The position numbers and the translations under genes are program-made. This document shows positions 23,324 to 32,900 of a stretch of 64,000 bases of DNA, one piece after another; position 1 is the stretch's first letter; every line of letters begins with the position of its first letter. Below the pieces are notes generated by a model that worked only from the letters and a program-made list of their open reading frames with translations, was not told the origin of the DNA and searched no databases. Origin of the DNA: Pseudomonas entomophila. Lineage in GTDB: Bacteria; Pseudomonadota; Gammaproteobacteria; Pseudomonadales; Pseudomonadaceae. Where the stretch lies: the NCBI RefSeq assembly GCF_023277925.1, contig NZ_CP063832.1, positions 2,017,001-2,081,000 on the forward strand. The letters are read 5' to 3'.

Positions 23324-24667
23324 ATGAGCCAGCCCCATACCTCCCAGCAGGTCCACGACCTCATCGGCGTGGGCTTCGGCCCTTCCAACCTGGCCCTGGC
23401 CATCGCCCTGGAAGAACTCGCCGAAACCCACGGCCACGCCCTCGACGCGCTGTTCATCGACAAGCAGAACGACTACCGCTGGCACGGCAACACCCTGGCC
23501 ACCCAGAGCGAGCTGCAGATCTCCTTCCTCAAGGACCTGGTCTCGCTGCGCAACCCCACCAGCCCGTACAGCTTCGTCAACTACCTGCACCAGAAGCAAC
23601 GCCTGGCCGACTTCATCAACCTGGGCACCTTCTACCCCTGCCGCCTGGAGTACAACGACTACCTGCGCTGGGCCGCCGAGCACTTCGCCACCCAGGCCCG
23701 CTACGGTGAAGAAGTGACCCGCATCGAGCCGGTGCTGGACAACGGCCAGGTGCGCCACCTGCGCGTGATCTCGCGCAACGCCCAAGGCCACGAGCACGCG
23801 CGCCTGAGCCGCGCGGTGGTGGTCGGCAGCGGTGGCACGCCCAAGGTGCCGGCCAGCTTCGCCGCGTTCAAGGATGATCCGCGGGTGTTCCACCACTCCC
23901 GCTACCTGAGCAGCCTGGCCACCCTGCCCTGCACCGAAGGCAAGCCCATGCGCATCGCCATCGTCGGCTCCGGGCAGAGCGCCGCCGAGGCATTCATCGA
24001 CCTCAACGACAGCTACCCGTCGGTCAAGGTCGACATGATCGTGCGCGCCAGCGCCCTCAAGCCGGCCGACGACAGCCCGTTCGTCAACGAAATCTTCGCC
24101 CCCGACTACACCGACCTGGTGTTCAACCAGGAACAGAACGAGCGGCAGAAACTGATCGCCGAGTACCACAACACCAACTACTCGGTGGTCGACATCGACC
24201 TGCTGGAGCGTATCTACGGCATCCTCTACCGCCAGAAAGTCGCCCATCAGTACCGCCACGCCGTGCTCTGCCGCCGCCAGGTGCAGGCCGCCGTCGCCAC
24301 CGCCGACGGCATCGAGCTGACCCTGCAGGACCTGGCCACCCACCAGTCGCAGACCCACCGCTACGACGCGGTGATCCTCGCCACCGGCTACGAGCGCCGC
24401 TCCCACCGTGACCTGCTGGCGCCGCTGCAGGGCTACCTCCAGGACTTCAACGTCGCCCGCGACTATCGTGCCCTGGCCAGCCCGGACCTGCAGGCGGCGG
24501 TGTACCTGCAAGGTTTCTGCGAGAACAGCCACGGCCTGAGCGACACCCTGCTGTCGGTGCTGCCCAACCGCGCGGCGGAAATCGGCGAGTCGCTGTACCA
24601 GGCGCTGGGCCACCACGCGCAGGCGATGTCCCAGCAAGCCGACGCGCTCGTCTTCACTCGCGCCTGA
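23324..24667 (+). CDS. pvdA: L-ornithine N5-monooxygenase PvdA
   Basis: A 447-residue flavoprotein of the SidA/IucD/PvdA family that hydroxylates L-ornithine at N5 using FAD, NADPH and O2, giving the hydroxamate precursor of pyoverdine. Motifs: the FAD-binding GVGFGPSNLALAIA near residue 17, the NADPH site IVGSGQSAAEAFIDL near 215, and the C-terminal VILATGYERR near 355. Length matches the family (about 440). AAGGA precedes the ATG by 9 bases. pvdE follows after 12 bp, so both are probably one PvdS-driven transcript. Its presence implies that at least one synthetase module in this locus uses a hydroxyornithine derivative. Confidence 0.97.
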   Translation: MSQPHTSQQVHDLIGVGFGPSNLALAIALEELAETHGHALDALFIDKQNDYRWHGNTLATQSELQISFLKDLVSLRNPTSPYSFVNYLHQKQRLADFINLGTFYPCRLEYNDYLRWAAEHFATQARYGEEVTRIEPVLDNGQVRHLRVISRNAQGHEHARLSRAVVVGSGGTPKVPASFAAFKDDPRVFHHSRYLSSLATLPCTEGKPMRIAIVGSGQSAAEAFIDLNDSYPSVKVDMIVRASALKPADDSPFVNEIFAPDYTDLVFNQEQNERQKLIAEYHNTNYSVVDIDLLERIYGILYRQKVAHQYRHAVLCRRQVQAAVATADGIELTLQDLATHQSQTHRYDAVILATGYERRSHRDLLAPLQGYLQDFNVARDYRALASPDLQAAVYLQGFCENSHGLSDTLLSVLPNRAAEIGESLYQALGHHAQAMSQQADALVFTRA

Positions 24668-24679
24668 CCGGGAGCCGTC

Positions 24680-26332
24680 ATGAGTCATCAACCCCCCGGG
24701 GCGTTCCGCCAGCTGTTCAGCCTGCTGCGCCCCTACTGGCCGACGGTGACCGTCGCCACCCTGCTGGGCATGCTCGGTGGTATCAGCATCACCGCGCTGC
24801 TGGCGACCATCAACACCGGCCTGCACAGCGAAGGCGGCCTGCAGCAGGGCGTGGTGCTGGCGTTCGTCGGGCTGTGCGTGGTGGCCTTGCTCAGCAGCAT
24901 CTGCTCGGACATCGGCACCAACTATGTCGGCCAGCATGTGATCGCCGGGTTGCGCAAGCGCCTGGGCGAGCAAGTGCTGGGCGCGCCCATCGAGCAGATC
25001 GAGCAGTACCGCACCCATCGCCTGATTCCGGTGCTGACCCACGATGTCGACACCGTCAGCGACTTCGCCTATGCGTTCGCACCGCTGGCGATTTCCCTGA
25101 CGGTCACCTTGGGCTGCCTCGGCTACCTGGCCTACCTGTCGCTGCCGATGTTCGCCCTGGTGCTGCTGGCCATCGGCCTGGGCACGGTGATCCAGTACGC
25201 GGCGCGGGCCCGTGGCATCCGCGGTTTCATGGCCGCCCGCGACGCCGAGGACCAGCTGCAGAAGCACTACCAGGCGATCGCCGAAGGTGCCAAGGAACTG
25301 CGTATCCATCGTGCCCGCCGCCAGCGCATGCTCAACCGGGGCATTCGCGACACCGCCGATGGCATCCGCGACACCCAGGTGCGCTCGATCAACACCTTCG
25401 TGGTGGCCAAGAGCCTGGGCTCGATGCTGTTCTTCATGGTCATCGGCCTGGCCCTCACCCTGCAGTCGCTGTGGCCGCAAGGCGACAAGACCGCCATCAG
25501 CGGCTTCGTCCTGGTGCTGCTGTACATGAAGGGGCCGCTGGAGCACCTGATCGTCACCCTGCCGATCATCAGCAAGGCACAGATCGCGTTGCGCCGGATC
25601 GCCGAGCTGTCGGAACGCTTCTCCTCGCCCGAACCGCACCTGCTGCTGGAACATGCCCCGCCGACCACCGAGCAGGCACTGCATAGCCTGGAACTGGTCG
25701 ACGTCAGCTACACCTACCCACCAAGCCCGGGGGTCGAGCCGTTCAGCGTCGGCCCGGTCAGCTTCAAGGTCACGCCGGGGCAGATCCTGTTCATCGTCGG
25801 TGGCAACGGCTGCGGCAAGACCACCCTGATCAAGCTGCTGCTGGGCCTCTACGAACCCCATCGCGGGCATATCGCGGTCAATGGCGAGCCGATCGTGGCC
25901 AGCACCCGCGACGACTACCGCCAGCTGTTCACCACGGTGTTCGCCGACTACTACCTGTTCGACGAGGTGATCAGCGGCGAGCGCAGCGCACCGCAGGATG
26001 CCGAGCGCTACCTGGCGCGCCTGGAGCTCGACCACAAGGTGCAGCTGCGCGACGGTGCCTTCAGCACCACCGACCTGTCCACCGGCCAACGCAAGCGCCT
26101 GGCCCTGCTCAACGCCTGGCTGGAGGGGCGCCCGGTGCTGGTCTTCGACGAATGGGCCGCCGACCAGGACCCAACCTTCCGCGGCATTTTCTATACCGAG
26201 CTGCTGCCCGACCTCAAGCGCCTGGGCAAGACCATCATCGTCATCTCCCACGACGACCGTTACTTCCCGTATGCCGACCAGTTGCTGCGCCTGGAGCGCG
26301 GTCGCGTGGTCGGCGAACCCCAACCCGCCTGA
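24680..26332 (+). CDS. pvdE: PvdE, ABC exporter of the pyoverdine precursor
   Basis: A 550-residue ABC transporter half-molecule. Six hydrophobic segments span residues about 20-310. The nucleotide-binding domain then shows Walker A (FIVGGNGCGKTTLIKLL, near 374), signature LSTGQRKRLAL (near 468), Walker B VLVFDEWAAD (near 488) and the switch His in VISHDD. It belongs to the cyclic-peptide exporter family typified by PvdE, which moves the acylated ferribactin precursor into the periplasm for maturation by PvdN, PvdM, PvdO and PvdP. It lies directly after pvdA. A GC hairpin (26338-26359) follows, without a T-run. Confidence 0.96.
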   Translation: MSHQPPGAFRQLFSLLRPYWPTVTVATLLGMLGGISITALLATINTGLHSEGGLQQGVVLAFVGLCVVALLSSICSDIGTNYVGQHVIAGLRKRLGEQVLGAPIEQIEQYRTHRLIPVLTHDVDTVSDFAYAFAPLAISLTVTLGCLGYLAYLSLPMFALVLLAIGLGTVIQYAARARGIRGFMAARDAEDQLQKHYQAIAEGAKELRIHRARRQRMLNRGIRDTADGIRDTQVRSINTFVVAKSLGSMLFFMVIGLALTLQSLWPQGDKTAISGFVLVLLYMKGPLEHLIVTLPIISKAQIALRRIAELSERFSSPEPHLLLEHAPPTTEQALHSLELVDVSYTYPPSPGVEPFSVGPVSFKVTPGQILFIVGGNGCGKTTLIKLLLGLYEPHRGHIAVNGEPIVASTRDDYRQLFTTVFADYYLFDEVISGERSAPQDAERYLARLELDHKVQLRDGAFSTTDLSTGQRKRLALLNAWLEGRPVLVFDEWAADQDPTFRGIFYTELLPDLKRLGKTIIVISHDDRYFPYADQLLRLERGRVVGEPQPA

Positions 26333-26337
26333 GGGCC

Positions 26338-26359
26338 GCAGGGCCTTCAGCGGCCCTGC
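26338..26359. terminator. hairpin after pvdE (weak terminator)
   Basis: GCAGGGCC and GGCCCTGC pair perfectly around TTCAGC, 5 bp after the pvdE stop. It is followed by AGAAAAAA rather than T residues, so it may only attenuate, or protect the transcript end. Confidence 0.45.
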
Positions 26360-26415
26360 AGAAAAAATCCGAGAAAGTTCGTCCGGTTTTTCGCGGCTCA
26401 TCCGTTTCATTGAAA

Positions 26416-26434
26416 GCTAATAAAAACTATTCCC
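26416..26434. promoter_or_regulatory. candidate Fur box before fpvA
   Basis: The 19-base stretch starting GCTAATAAAAACTATTCCC matches the Fur consensus at about 12 of 19 positions by hand. It sits 26 bp before the fpvA GTG, in the only AT-rich part of this gap, where an iron-controlled promoter is expected. No TAAAT-N16-CGT box was found here. Confidence 0.4.
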
Positions 26435-26459
26435 ACTTAACACCTCGGAGCAACCCCAC

Positions 26460-28931
26460 GTGCAGTCCCGTCCCTCCCTTCAACCGCTCGCACGCGCCCT
26501 GGTCCTGAAACGTTCGCTGTCCCTTGGCCTGCCCGCCGCCTTCATGGTGTCGGCACTGGCCACCTCGCTGACGGCCCACGCCCAGAGCCAGACCTTCGAC
26601 TTCAACATCGCGGCGCAACCACTGGCCGGCGCCATCAACCGCCTGGCCGAGCAGACCAACCTGCAGGTGCTGTACAGCCCCGACACCCTCGACAACCTGC
26701 GCAGCGCGGGTGTCCAGGGCCGCATGACGGTGCAGGAAGCGGTACAGAAACTGTTCGGTGGCACGCCGCTGCGCTACACCCTCGACGGCAACACCCTGAC
26801 CGTGCTCGGCCAGGACGTGGGCAGCGCCATGACCCTGGACCCGAGCGTGGTGTCCTCCACCCTCAGCGATTCGCCCTGGGGCGAAACCCAGGGCTACGTG
26901 GCCCGCCGCACCGCCACCGGCACCAAGACCGACACCGCGATGCTGGAGAACCCGCAAGCGATTTCGGTGGTGACCCGCGAGCGCATGGACGACATGGGCG
27001 TGCAGCGCCTGGACCAGGCCCTGCGCTACACCTCGGGCGTGCGCTCCGACTCCGGCGGTGCCAACAATGCCGCCGACAACATCTTCCTGCGCGGCTACGC
27101 GATCTCCTTCACCTACCGCGATGGCCTGCGCCTGCGCCCGCTGGGCTTCTTCGGCATGTTCAGCGAAGAGCCCTATGGCATGGAGCGCGTCGAAGTGCTC
27201 AAGGGCCCGACCTCGATCCTCTACGGCCAGGCCGACCCGGGTGGCATGGTCAACTCCATCTCCAAGCGCCCGACCGACTATGACCGCGGCGAGTTCGGCA
27301 TCTCGGCCGGCACCGGCCATCGCCGCCAGGCCAAGTTCGACGTCAGCGGCGCGCTCAACGACGAGAAGACCTTCATGTACCGCCTGGTCGGCCTGGGTCG
27401 CGAAGCGGACGGCCTGTACGACCATACCGACGACGACCGCGCCTACATCGCACCCAGTTTCACCTGGCGCCCCAACGAGCAAACCAGCCTGACCGTGCTG
27501 GCCTCGTACCAGAAGAACAAGGCCCTGGCCCCCACCACCATCCCGTGGGCCGCGGTCAACGGCTCCAGCCCCTATGGCAAGGTGCCAATGGACCGCTTCG
27601 TCGGCGAGCCGAACTTCGACTTCGAGGAAGTGGAAAGCACCTCGCTCGGCTACGAGTTCAGCCATGAGTTCAACGACACCTGGACCGTGCGCCAGAACGT
27701 GCGCTGGAGCGACTACGACAACCAGGAGAACTACCTGGCGCGCTCCTTCGGTGCCAGCTCCACCGGCCTGATCACCGGCCCCGACGGCGTGCCTAACGCC
27801 TCGATCAACCGTGACTGGCAGATCCGCCATGCCTACGGCAGCCACCTGGCGCTGGACAACCAGCTGCAGGCGCGCTTCGACACCGGCCCGATCTCCCACA
27901 CCGCACTGTTCGGTGTCGACTACAGCTGGAGCAAGTCGATCCGCAACGAGCGCTGGGGCCGCGCCACGCCGATCAACGTGTTCGACCCGACCTACGGCGC
28001 CCCGGTGGACACCTCGGTGAGCACCAGTTGGGTCAACACCCAACAGCGCGTGAACCAGCTCGGTTACTACTTCCAGGACCAGCTCAAGTACGACCGCTGG
28101 GTGCTCACCGTCGGCGGCCGCGAGGACCGCGCGCGGACCCGCACCGAAGACCGCTTCACCGACGTCGAGACCACCGACCAGGACTGGCGCCACTTCACCG
28201 GCCGCGCCGGCCTGGTGTACCTGTTCGACAACGGCTTCGCGCCCTATGTCAGCTACAGCGAGTCGTTCAACCCGGTGGTCGGCACCACTTCGCCACAAAG
28301 CGGCAGCAAGCCATTCGAGCCGGAAACCGCCAAGCAGTACGAAGTGGGCGTGCGCTACCAGCCGCCGGGCACCGACACCCAGGTCACCCTGTCGCTGTAC
28401 GACCTGTACAAGCAGAACGCGGTCACCACCGACCCGGTGAACAACCGCTACAGCGTGCAGACCGGCGAAATCCGTTCCAAGGGCGTGGAGCTGGAAGCCA
28501 TCACCACGGTGATGAACGACCTCAAGCTGACCGGCTCGCTGTCCTACAGCGACGTCGAAGTGACCAAGAGCAACAGCGGCAACGAAGGCAAGCGCCCGTT
28601 CAAGGTGCCGGCCAAGCTGGCATCGGTGTGGGCCGACTACAGCTTTCCCTTCGACCCGCTGCAGGGCCTGAGCGTGGGCCTGGGCGTACGCTACACCGGC
28701 TCCACCTACGGCGACGCCCTGAACACCTTCGAGGTACCGTCGTACACCCTGTACGACGCCGCCATCCGCTACGACCTGGGCAAGCTCGACCACAGCCTGC
28801 AGGGGGCCCAGGCCAGCCTCAACGTCAACAACCTGACCGACAAGTACTACGTCGCGTCCTGCTTCTTCTACCAGGCGTGCAACCTGGGCGAAGGCCGCAG
28901 CGTGATCGCCGAGCTCAGCTACAAGTGGTAA
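26460..28931 (+). CDS. fpvA: TonB-dependent ferric-pyoverdine receptor
   Basis: An 823-residue outer-membrane receptor. After a long signal peptide (cleaved after TAHA near residue 41) comes an STN signalling domain (about 44-125: FDFNIAAQPLAGAINRLAEQ, LQVLYSPDTL, MTVQEAVQKLFGG), which marks a receptor that also signals through an anti-sigma factor to PvdS/FpvI-type sigma factors. A plug domain (PQAISVVTRERMDDMGVQRL, LKGPTSILYGQADPGG) and a beta-barrel ending in ELSYKW follow. Start: GTG at 26460 with CGGAG 10 bases before. Sequence and position support fpvA; receptor sequences vary with the cognate pyoverdine, so it should match the peptide made by the adjacent synthetases. Confidence 0.93.
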   Translation: MQSRPSLQPLARALVLKRSLSLGLPAAFMVSALATSLTAHAQSQTFDFNIAAQPLAGAINRLAEQTNLQVLYSPDTLDNLRSAGVQGRMTVQEAVQKLFGGTPLRYTLDGNTLTVLGQDVGSAMTLDPSVVSSTLSDSPWGETQGYVARRTATGTKTDTAMLENPQAISVVTRERMDDMGVQRLDQALRYTSGVRSDSGGANNAADNIFLRGYAISFTYRDGLRLRPLGFFGMFSEEPYGMERVEVLKGPTSILYGQADPGGMVNSISKRPTDYDRGEFGISAGTGHRRQAKFDVSGALNDEKTFMYRLVGLGREADGLYDHTDDDRAYIAPSFTWRPNEQTSLTVLASYQKNKALAPTTIPWAAVNGSSPYGKVPMDRFVGEPNFDFEEVESTSLGYEFSHEFNDTWTVRQNVRWSDYDNQENYLARSFGASSTGLITGPDGVPNASINRDWQIRHAYGSHLALDNQLQARFDTGPISHTALFGVDYSWSKSIRNERWGRATPINVFDPTYGAPVDTSVSTSWVNTQQRVNQLGYYFQDQLKYDRWVLTVGGREDRARTRTEDRFTDVETTDQDWRHFTGRAGLVYLFDNGFAPYVSYSESFNPVVGTTSPQSGSKPFEPETAKQYEVGVRYQPPGTDTQVTLSLYDLYKQNAVTTDPVNNRYSVQTGEIRSKGVELEAITTVMNDLKLTGSLSYSDVEVTKSNSGNEGKRPFKVPAKLASVWADYSFPFDPLQGLSVGLGVRYTGSTYGDALNTFEVPSYTLYDAAIRYDLGKLDHSLQGAQASLNVNNLTDKYYVASCFFYQACNLGEGRSVIAELSYKW

Positions 28932-28944
28932 GCCGCTGAGTTCA

Positions 28945-28973
28945 CAGGTCCCCTGCCCCAGGCAGGGGACCTG
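28945..28973. terminator. bidirectional terminator, fpvA/esterase
   Basis: A perfect 13-bp stem, CAGGTCCCCTGCC (28945-28957) / GGCAGGGGACCTG (28961-28973), with a 3-base loop, lies between two convergent genes. T-runs are weak on both sides. Confidence 0.75.
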
Positions 28974-28978
28974 CCCCT

Positions 28979-29941
28979 TCAGGCCACCCTGGCCAACGCC
29001 CAGTCGCGCAGACCGGCATAGATTTCCCCCACCTCGCCGACCATCCCGGACATCCGCAGGAAGTCATGGGTCAGGCCCTGCGCCACGACCTGCGTCACCG
29101 CCACACCCTGCGCCTGCAAGGCCTGCCCGTAGGCCAGCCCTTCGTCATGCAACGGATCGTACTCGGCCACCGCCAGGTAGGCCGGTGCCAGGCCGCCCAG
29201 GTCCGTCTGGCGCAGCGGCGATACCCGCCAGTCGTCCGCGGTACCGTGCTCACCCAGGTACAGGCGGTAGAACCAGCGCAGCGTCTCGGTTTCCAGCAGG
29301 TAGCCTTGCCCATGGCGCTGGTGCGAATCGCGTTCGCGGCTGATGTCGGTCACCGGGTACAGCAGCATCTGCGCCCGGGGTTGCAGCTTCAGGCGCTGCG
29401 GCTCCCGCGCCGCGATGATCGCCAGCACCGTGGCCAGGCTCCCGCCTACGCTGTCACCGATGAAAATCGCCCGGTCGGTATCCAGCCCCAGCGAGGCGCC
29501 CTGTTCGGCCAGCCAGTTGGCGGCCGCCAGCACATCCTCCAGCGGGCCGGGGAACGGATGCTCCGGCGCCCGCCGATAGGCCGGCGCGAACACCGCGAAC
29601 TCACCGCTGGCAGCCAGCCGGCGGCAGATCGAATCATGGGAATCGAGGCTGCCGACCACATAGCCGCCACCGTGCAGGTAGAGCATCACCGGCAGGTTCG
29701 CCGGCGCGTTCGCGGCGCGGTACAGGCGGGCCGCGAGCGCCTCGCCGTCGGCCATGGGCAGCTGCAGGCTCATTATCTGCAGGTCCCCTGGCGGGGTCGG
29801 GTCGAGCACGCCGGAGGCCTGCTCGAAAATCGCCCGCGCCTGCGCCACGGGCAGCTCATGCAGGGCTTGGGTGGCACCACTCAGGCGGCCCAGTTCGGCC
29901 AGTTCGAGAAAGGCGTCCAGATCGGGATGCACAGGCATCAT
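28979..29941 (-). CDS. HSL-family alpha/beta-hydrolase (esterase) in the pyoverdine locus
   Basis: A 320-residue cytoplasmic alpha/beta-hydrolase of the hormone-sensitive-lipase (Abhydrolase_3) group. It shows the oxyanion-hole motif YLHGGGYVVG (near 90), the nucleophile elbow IGDSVGGSLA (Ser near 165), the acid in AEYDPLHDEG (near 255) and His in LTHDFLRM (near 290). It has no signal peptide. GAAGGA precedes the ATG at 29941; a terminator (29955-29990) separates it from the NRPS operon, so it is probably its own unit. Its place between receptor and synthetases suggests a link to siderophore metabolism, for example hydrolysis or acyl-group removal, but the substrate is unknown. Confidence 0.85.
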   Translation of the reverse strand: MMPVHPDLDAFLELAELGRLSGATQALHELPVAQARAIFEQASGVLDPTPPGDLQIMSLQLPMADGEALAARLYRAANAPANLPVMLYLHGGGYVVGSLDSHDSICRRLAASGEFAVFAPAYRRAPEHPFPGPLEDVLAAANWLAEQGASLGLDTDRAIFIGDSVGGSLATVLAIIAAREPQRLKLQPRAQMLLYPVTDISRERDSHQRHGQGYLLETETLRWFYRLYLGEHGTADDWRVSPLRQTDLGGLAPAYLAVAEYDPLHDEGLAYGQALQAQGVAVTQVVAQGLTHDFLRMSGMVGEVGEIYAGLRDWALARVA

Positions 29942-29954
29942 TCATTCCTTCAAC

Positions 29955-29990
29955 GATGAAAAAGAACCGGGCCCTGTCACCAGGGCCCGG
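29955..29990 (-). terminator. Rho-independent terminator of the NRPS operon
   Basis: A 10-bp stem, CCGGGCCCTG (29967-29976) / CAGGGCCCGG (29981-29990), with a 4-base loop. Read on the minus strand it is followed by TTCTTTTTC. It begins 7 bp after the synthetase stop codon. Confidence 0.85.
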
Positions 29991-29997
29991 GGTTGGA

Positions 29998-32900
29998 TCA
30001 GCCTGCGAGGGTCTCGAGGCTGCCGAGATGCTCATGCACGGCCCGCAACAGGGCCGGATGGCGTGGGATTTCGAAGTGCGTGGTGTTCAGCCAGTGGCGT
30101 TGCACCACTTCAGCGAAGCCGGCTTCGAAGCGGGTGACCGTCGCCTGGCCGTTGGCCTCGCCGGCCCACCAGCAATGCGCCGCCACATCGATCCGCGGCA
30201 GGCCGGCCAGGCCCTCGCTCAGTGCTTTCAGGCGCATGGCCACGACAAAGCCCTGGGCCAGGTCCTGGGCATCGAAGCCGATACCGCCCGGCACGCTCGC
30301 CTGCAGCTCGCCGATGCGTTCGGCCAGCGCCGCGACCTGCAACGGCTGCGGGCATTCAAGCAACGGCAGCTGCGCCACATCACGCTGCAGGGTTACCGCG
30401 AGGAAACCGCGCAGCTCTTCGGCATCGCTGACCTGGCTGATGCCCTGGCCGGGGATGAAGCTGTCGACCAGGCCCAGGAAGTCCACCACCTGCCCCTGGC
30501 GCCGCAGTTCCTCGGCGACCAGCACCGCCAACGTGCCACCCAGCGACCAGCCCAGCAGCAGGTACGGCCCCTGGGGCTGTTTCTGGCGAATGTACTGGGC
30601 ATAGTCGATGGCCATGCCTTGCAGCGAGTCGTCCTGCCAGTCGCGGTCCAGCAGCATGCGGCACTGCAACCCGTACACCCGGCGACGCCCCTCCAACTGG
30701 CGGGCCAGCGGCTCGTAGTCGAACACCGTGCCGAAGCCGGCGTGCAGGCAGAACAGCGCCGGCCGCTCGGGGCATGGCCCGTTGAGCGCGAGCAACGGAT
30801 CGAGCAGCGCCTCGGCGCGTTCGTCATGGCCGCTGAGCTGGGCGATGGTCGGACGCGTCATCAGGTCGCGCAGTTTCAGTTCCAGCCCCAGCTCCGGTCG
30901 ACCGCGCAGCTTGCCCAGCACCTTGAGGATGCGCAGGGAATCGCCGCCCAACTCGAAGAAGTTGTCGGTCACCCCGACCTGCTCGACCTCGAGCACTTCC
31001 TGCCAGATCGCCGCCAGGGCCTGTTCCACCGGCGTGCGCGGCGCCACATGGCGTCGCTCGCTGGCCCCAGGCTCGGGCAGCGCCTTGCGGTCGACCTTGC
31101 CGTTGGGGTTCAGCGGCAGCGCATCGAGGCGCACGATGCGGCTCGGCACCATGTAGTCGGGCAACTGCGCCGCCAAGGCTTCACGCAGCTCGCGCTCACC
31201 GGCCACTTCGGACACCACGTAGCCCAGCAACTGGTCGCCACGCTCATCGCGCCGCGCCACCACCACCGCGTCACGCACACCCGGCTGTTCACGCAGGCGC
31301 GCTTCGATCTCGCCCAGCTCGATGCGGAAGCCGCGCACCTTGACCTGATGGTCGAGACGGCCGAGGTAGTCGAACACGCCATCGGCGCGCTGCCGGACCA
31401 GGTCGCCGGTGCGGTACAGGCGTCCGCCTTCGCTGAACGGGTCGGCGACGAAGCGTTCGGCGGTCAGCCCCGGCCGCGCATGGTAACCACGGGCCACGCC
31501 CGCGCCACCGATGTACAGCTCGCCGGCCACGCCGACGGGCAGCGGGTTGAGGTGGGCATCCAGCACATACAGCGTGCGCTGCCCTACCCGGGTGCCGATC
31601 GGCGCATAGGCGGCCTCGCAACGGCCCTGGGCGTCGACCTTCCACAGCAGGGGCGTGACCACCGTCTCGGTTGGCCCGTAGCCGTTGGTCAGGTAGCGTG
31701 GCCGCAGGTTGCGCCGCACCTTGTCGAAGTTGGCCTGGGCCACCGCGTCGCCGCCGAAGCAGTAGATGTCCACCGCCGGCGGCACGCGCCCCTCGGCGTA
31801 CTCGGCCAGCTGCTGCAGGTAGGCCGGCGGGAAGCAGGCGATGCTGATCGCTTGCTCGTGCAGGACCTGCCAGGTCTGCTCGGCAGTCCACAGTTGGTTG
31901 TCGCGCAGCACCAGGCAACCGCCGCGGAGCAGGGTCGACAACCAACGCTCCTGGGCACCGTCGAAGGCGAACGACATGAACAGCAGCTCACGGGTGTGCG
32001 GCCCCATTTCGTAGCGCTCGGCGATGGCCTGGCAGTGCATGGCGATGCCGCCCTGGGACACCGCCACGCCCTTGGGCTTGCCGGTGGAGCCGGAGGTGTA
32101 GATCAGGTAGGCCAGGTTGCCGGCCAAGGCCGGGGATGGGGGCACCTGCGCCGGTGGCGCCGACGGCGCATCGATATCGATGCACAACCCCACCGCCGTG
32201 CCATCCAGGCGCGCGGCGACACTGGCTTGGGTGATCAGCGCCGCCATGGCCGAATCCTCGATGATCCAGTCCAGCCGCTCACGTGGGTAGTCGATATCCA
32301 GCGGCACATAGGCCGCGCCGGCCTTCATCACCGCATAGAACGCCACGATCATCTGTACCGAACGTTCCAGGGCCACCCCCACGCGGGTTTCCGGGCCGAC
32401 GCCGGCGGCCAGCAGCCGCGCCGCCAGCGCCGAGGCGCGTTGTTCCAGCTCGGCATAGCTCAGGCTCTGCCCGGCGCAGACCACGGCCTGGGCCTGGCCG
32501 CGGGCAGCGGCCTGGCGGGCGATGGCGTGCACCAGCAGCGGCGCCGCCTCGCTGTCGGCCAGCGCGTTGCCTGCCTGCAGCGCCTGTTGCTCGGCGGCGT
32601 CCAGCACGCCCAGGCTGCCGATCGTGACCCGAGGGTCTTCCAGCATCGCCTGCAACAGCACGTCGAAGCTGCGCATCAACTGGGCGCAGGCCGCTTCGGT
32701 GAAGCGCTCGCGCAGGTACAGGAACTCGATCGACAAGGTTGCGTTGAGGCTTACCGCCAGGTCCATGGCGTAGTTGGTCACGTCACGGCCCTGCACCTCG
32801 CCGAAGCGCAGGCGATCGTCGCCGCTCTGCTTCAGGCGCTCGTCCACCGGGTAGTTCTCGAACACCACGATGCTGTCGAACAGCGCCTGCCCACCTTGGC

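Noticed and set aside
23228..26410. A 1060-residue minus-strand frame opposite pvdA and pvdE, another opposite fpvA (26427-28793), and one opposite pvdM (19530-21284)
   Set aside because: They are shadows in the complementary frame of well-supported genes, without ribosome binding sites or recognisable domains.
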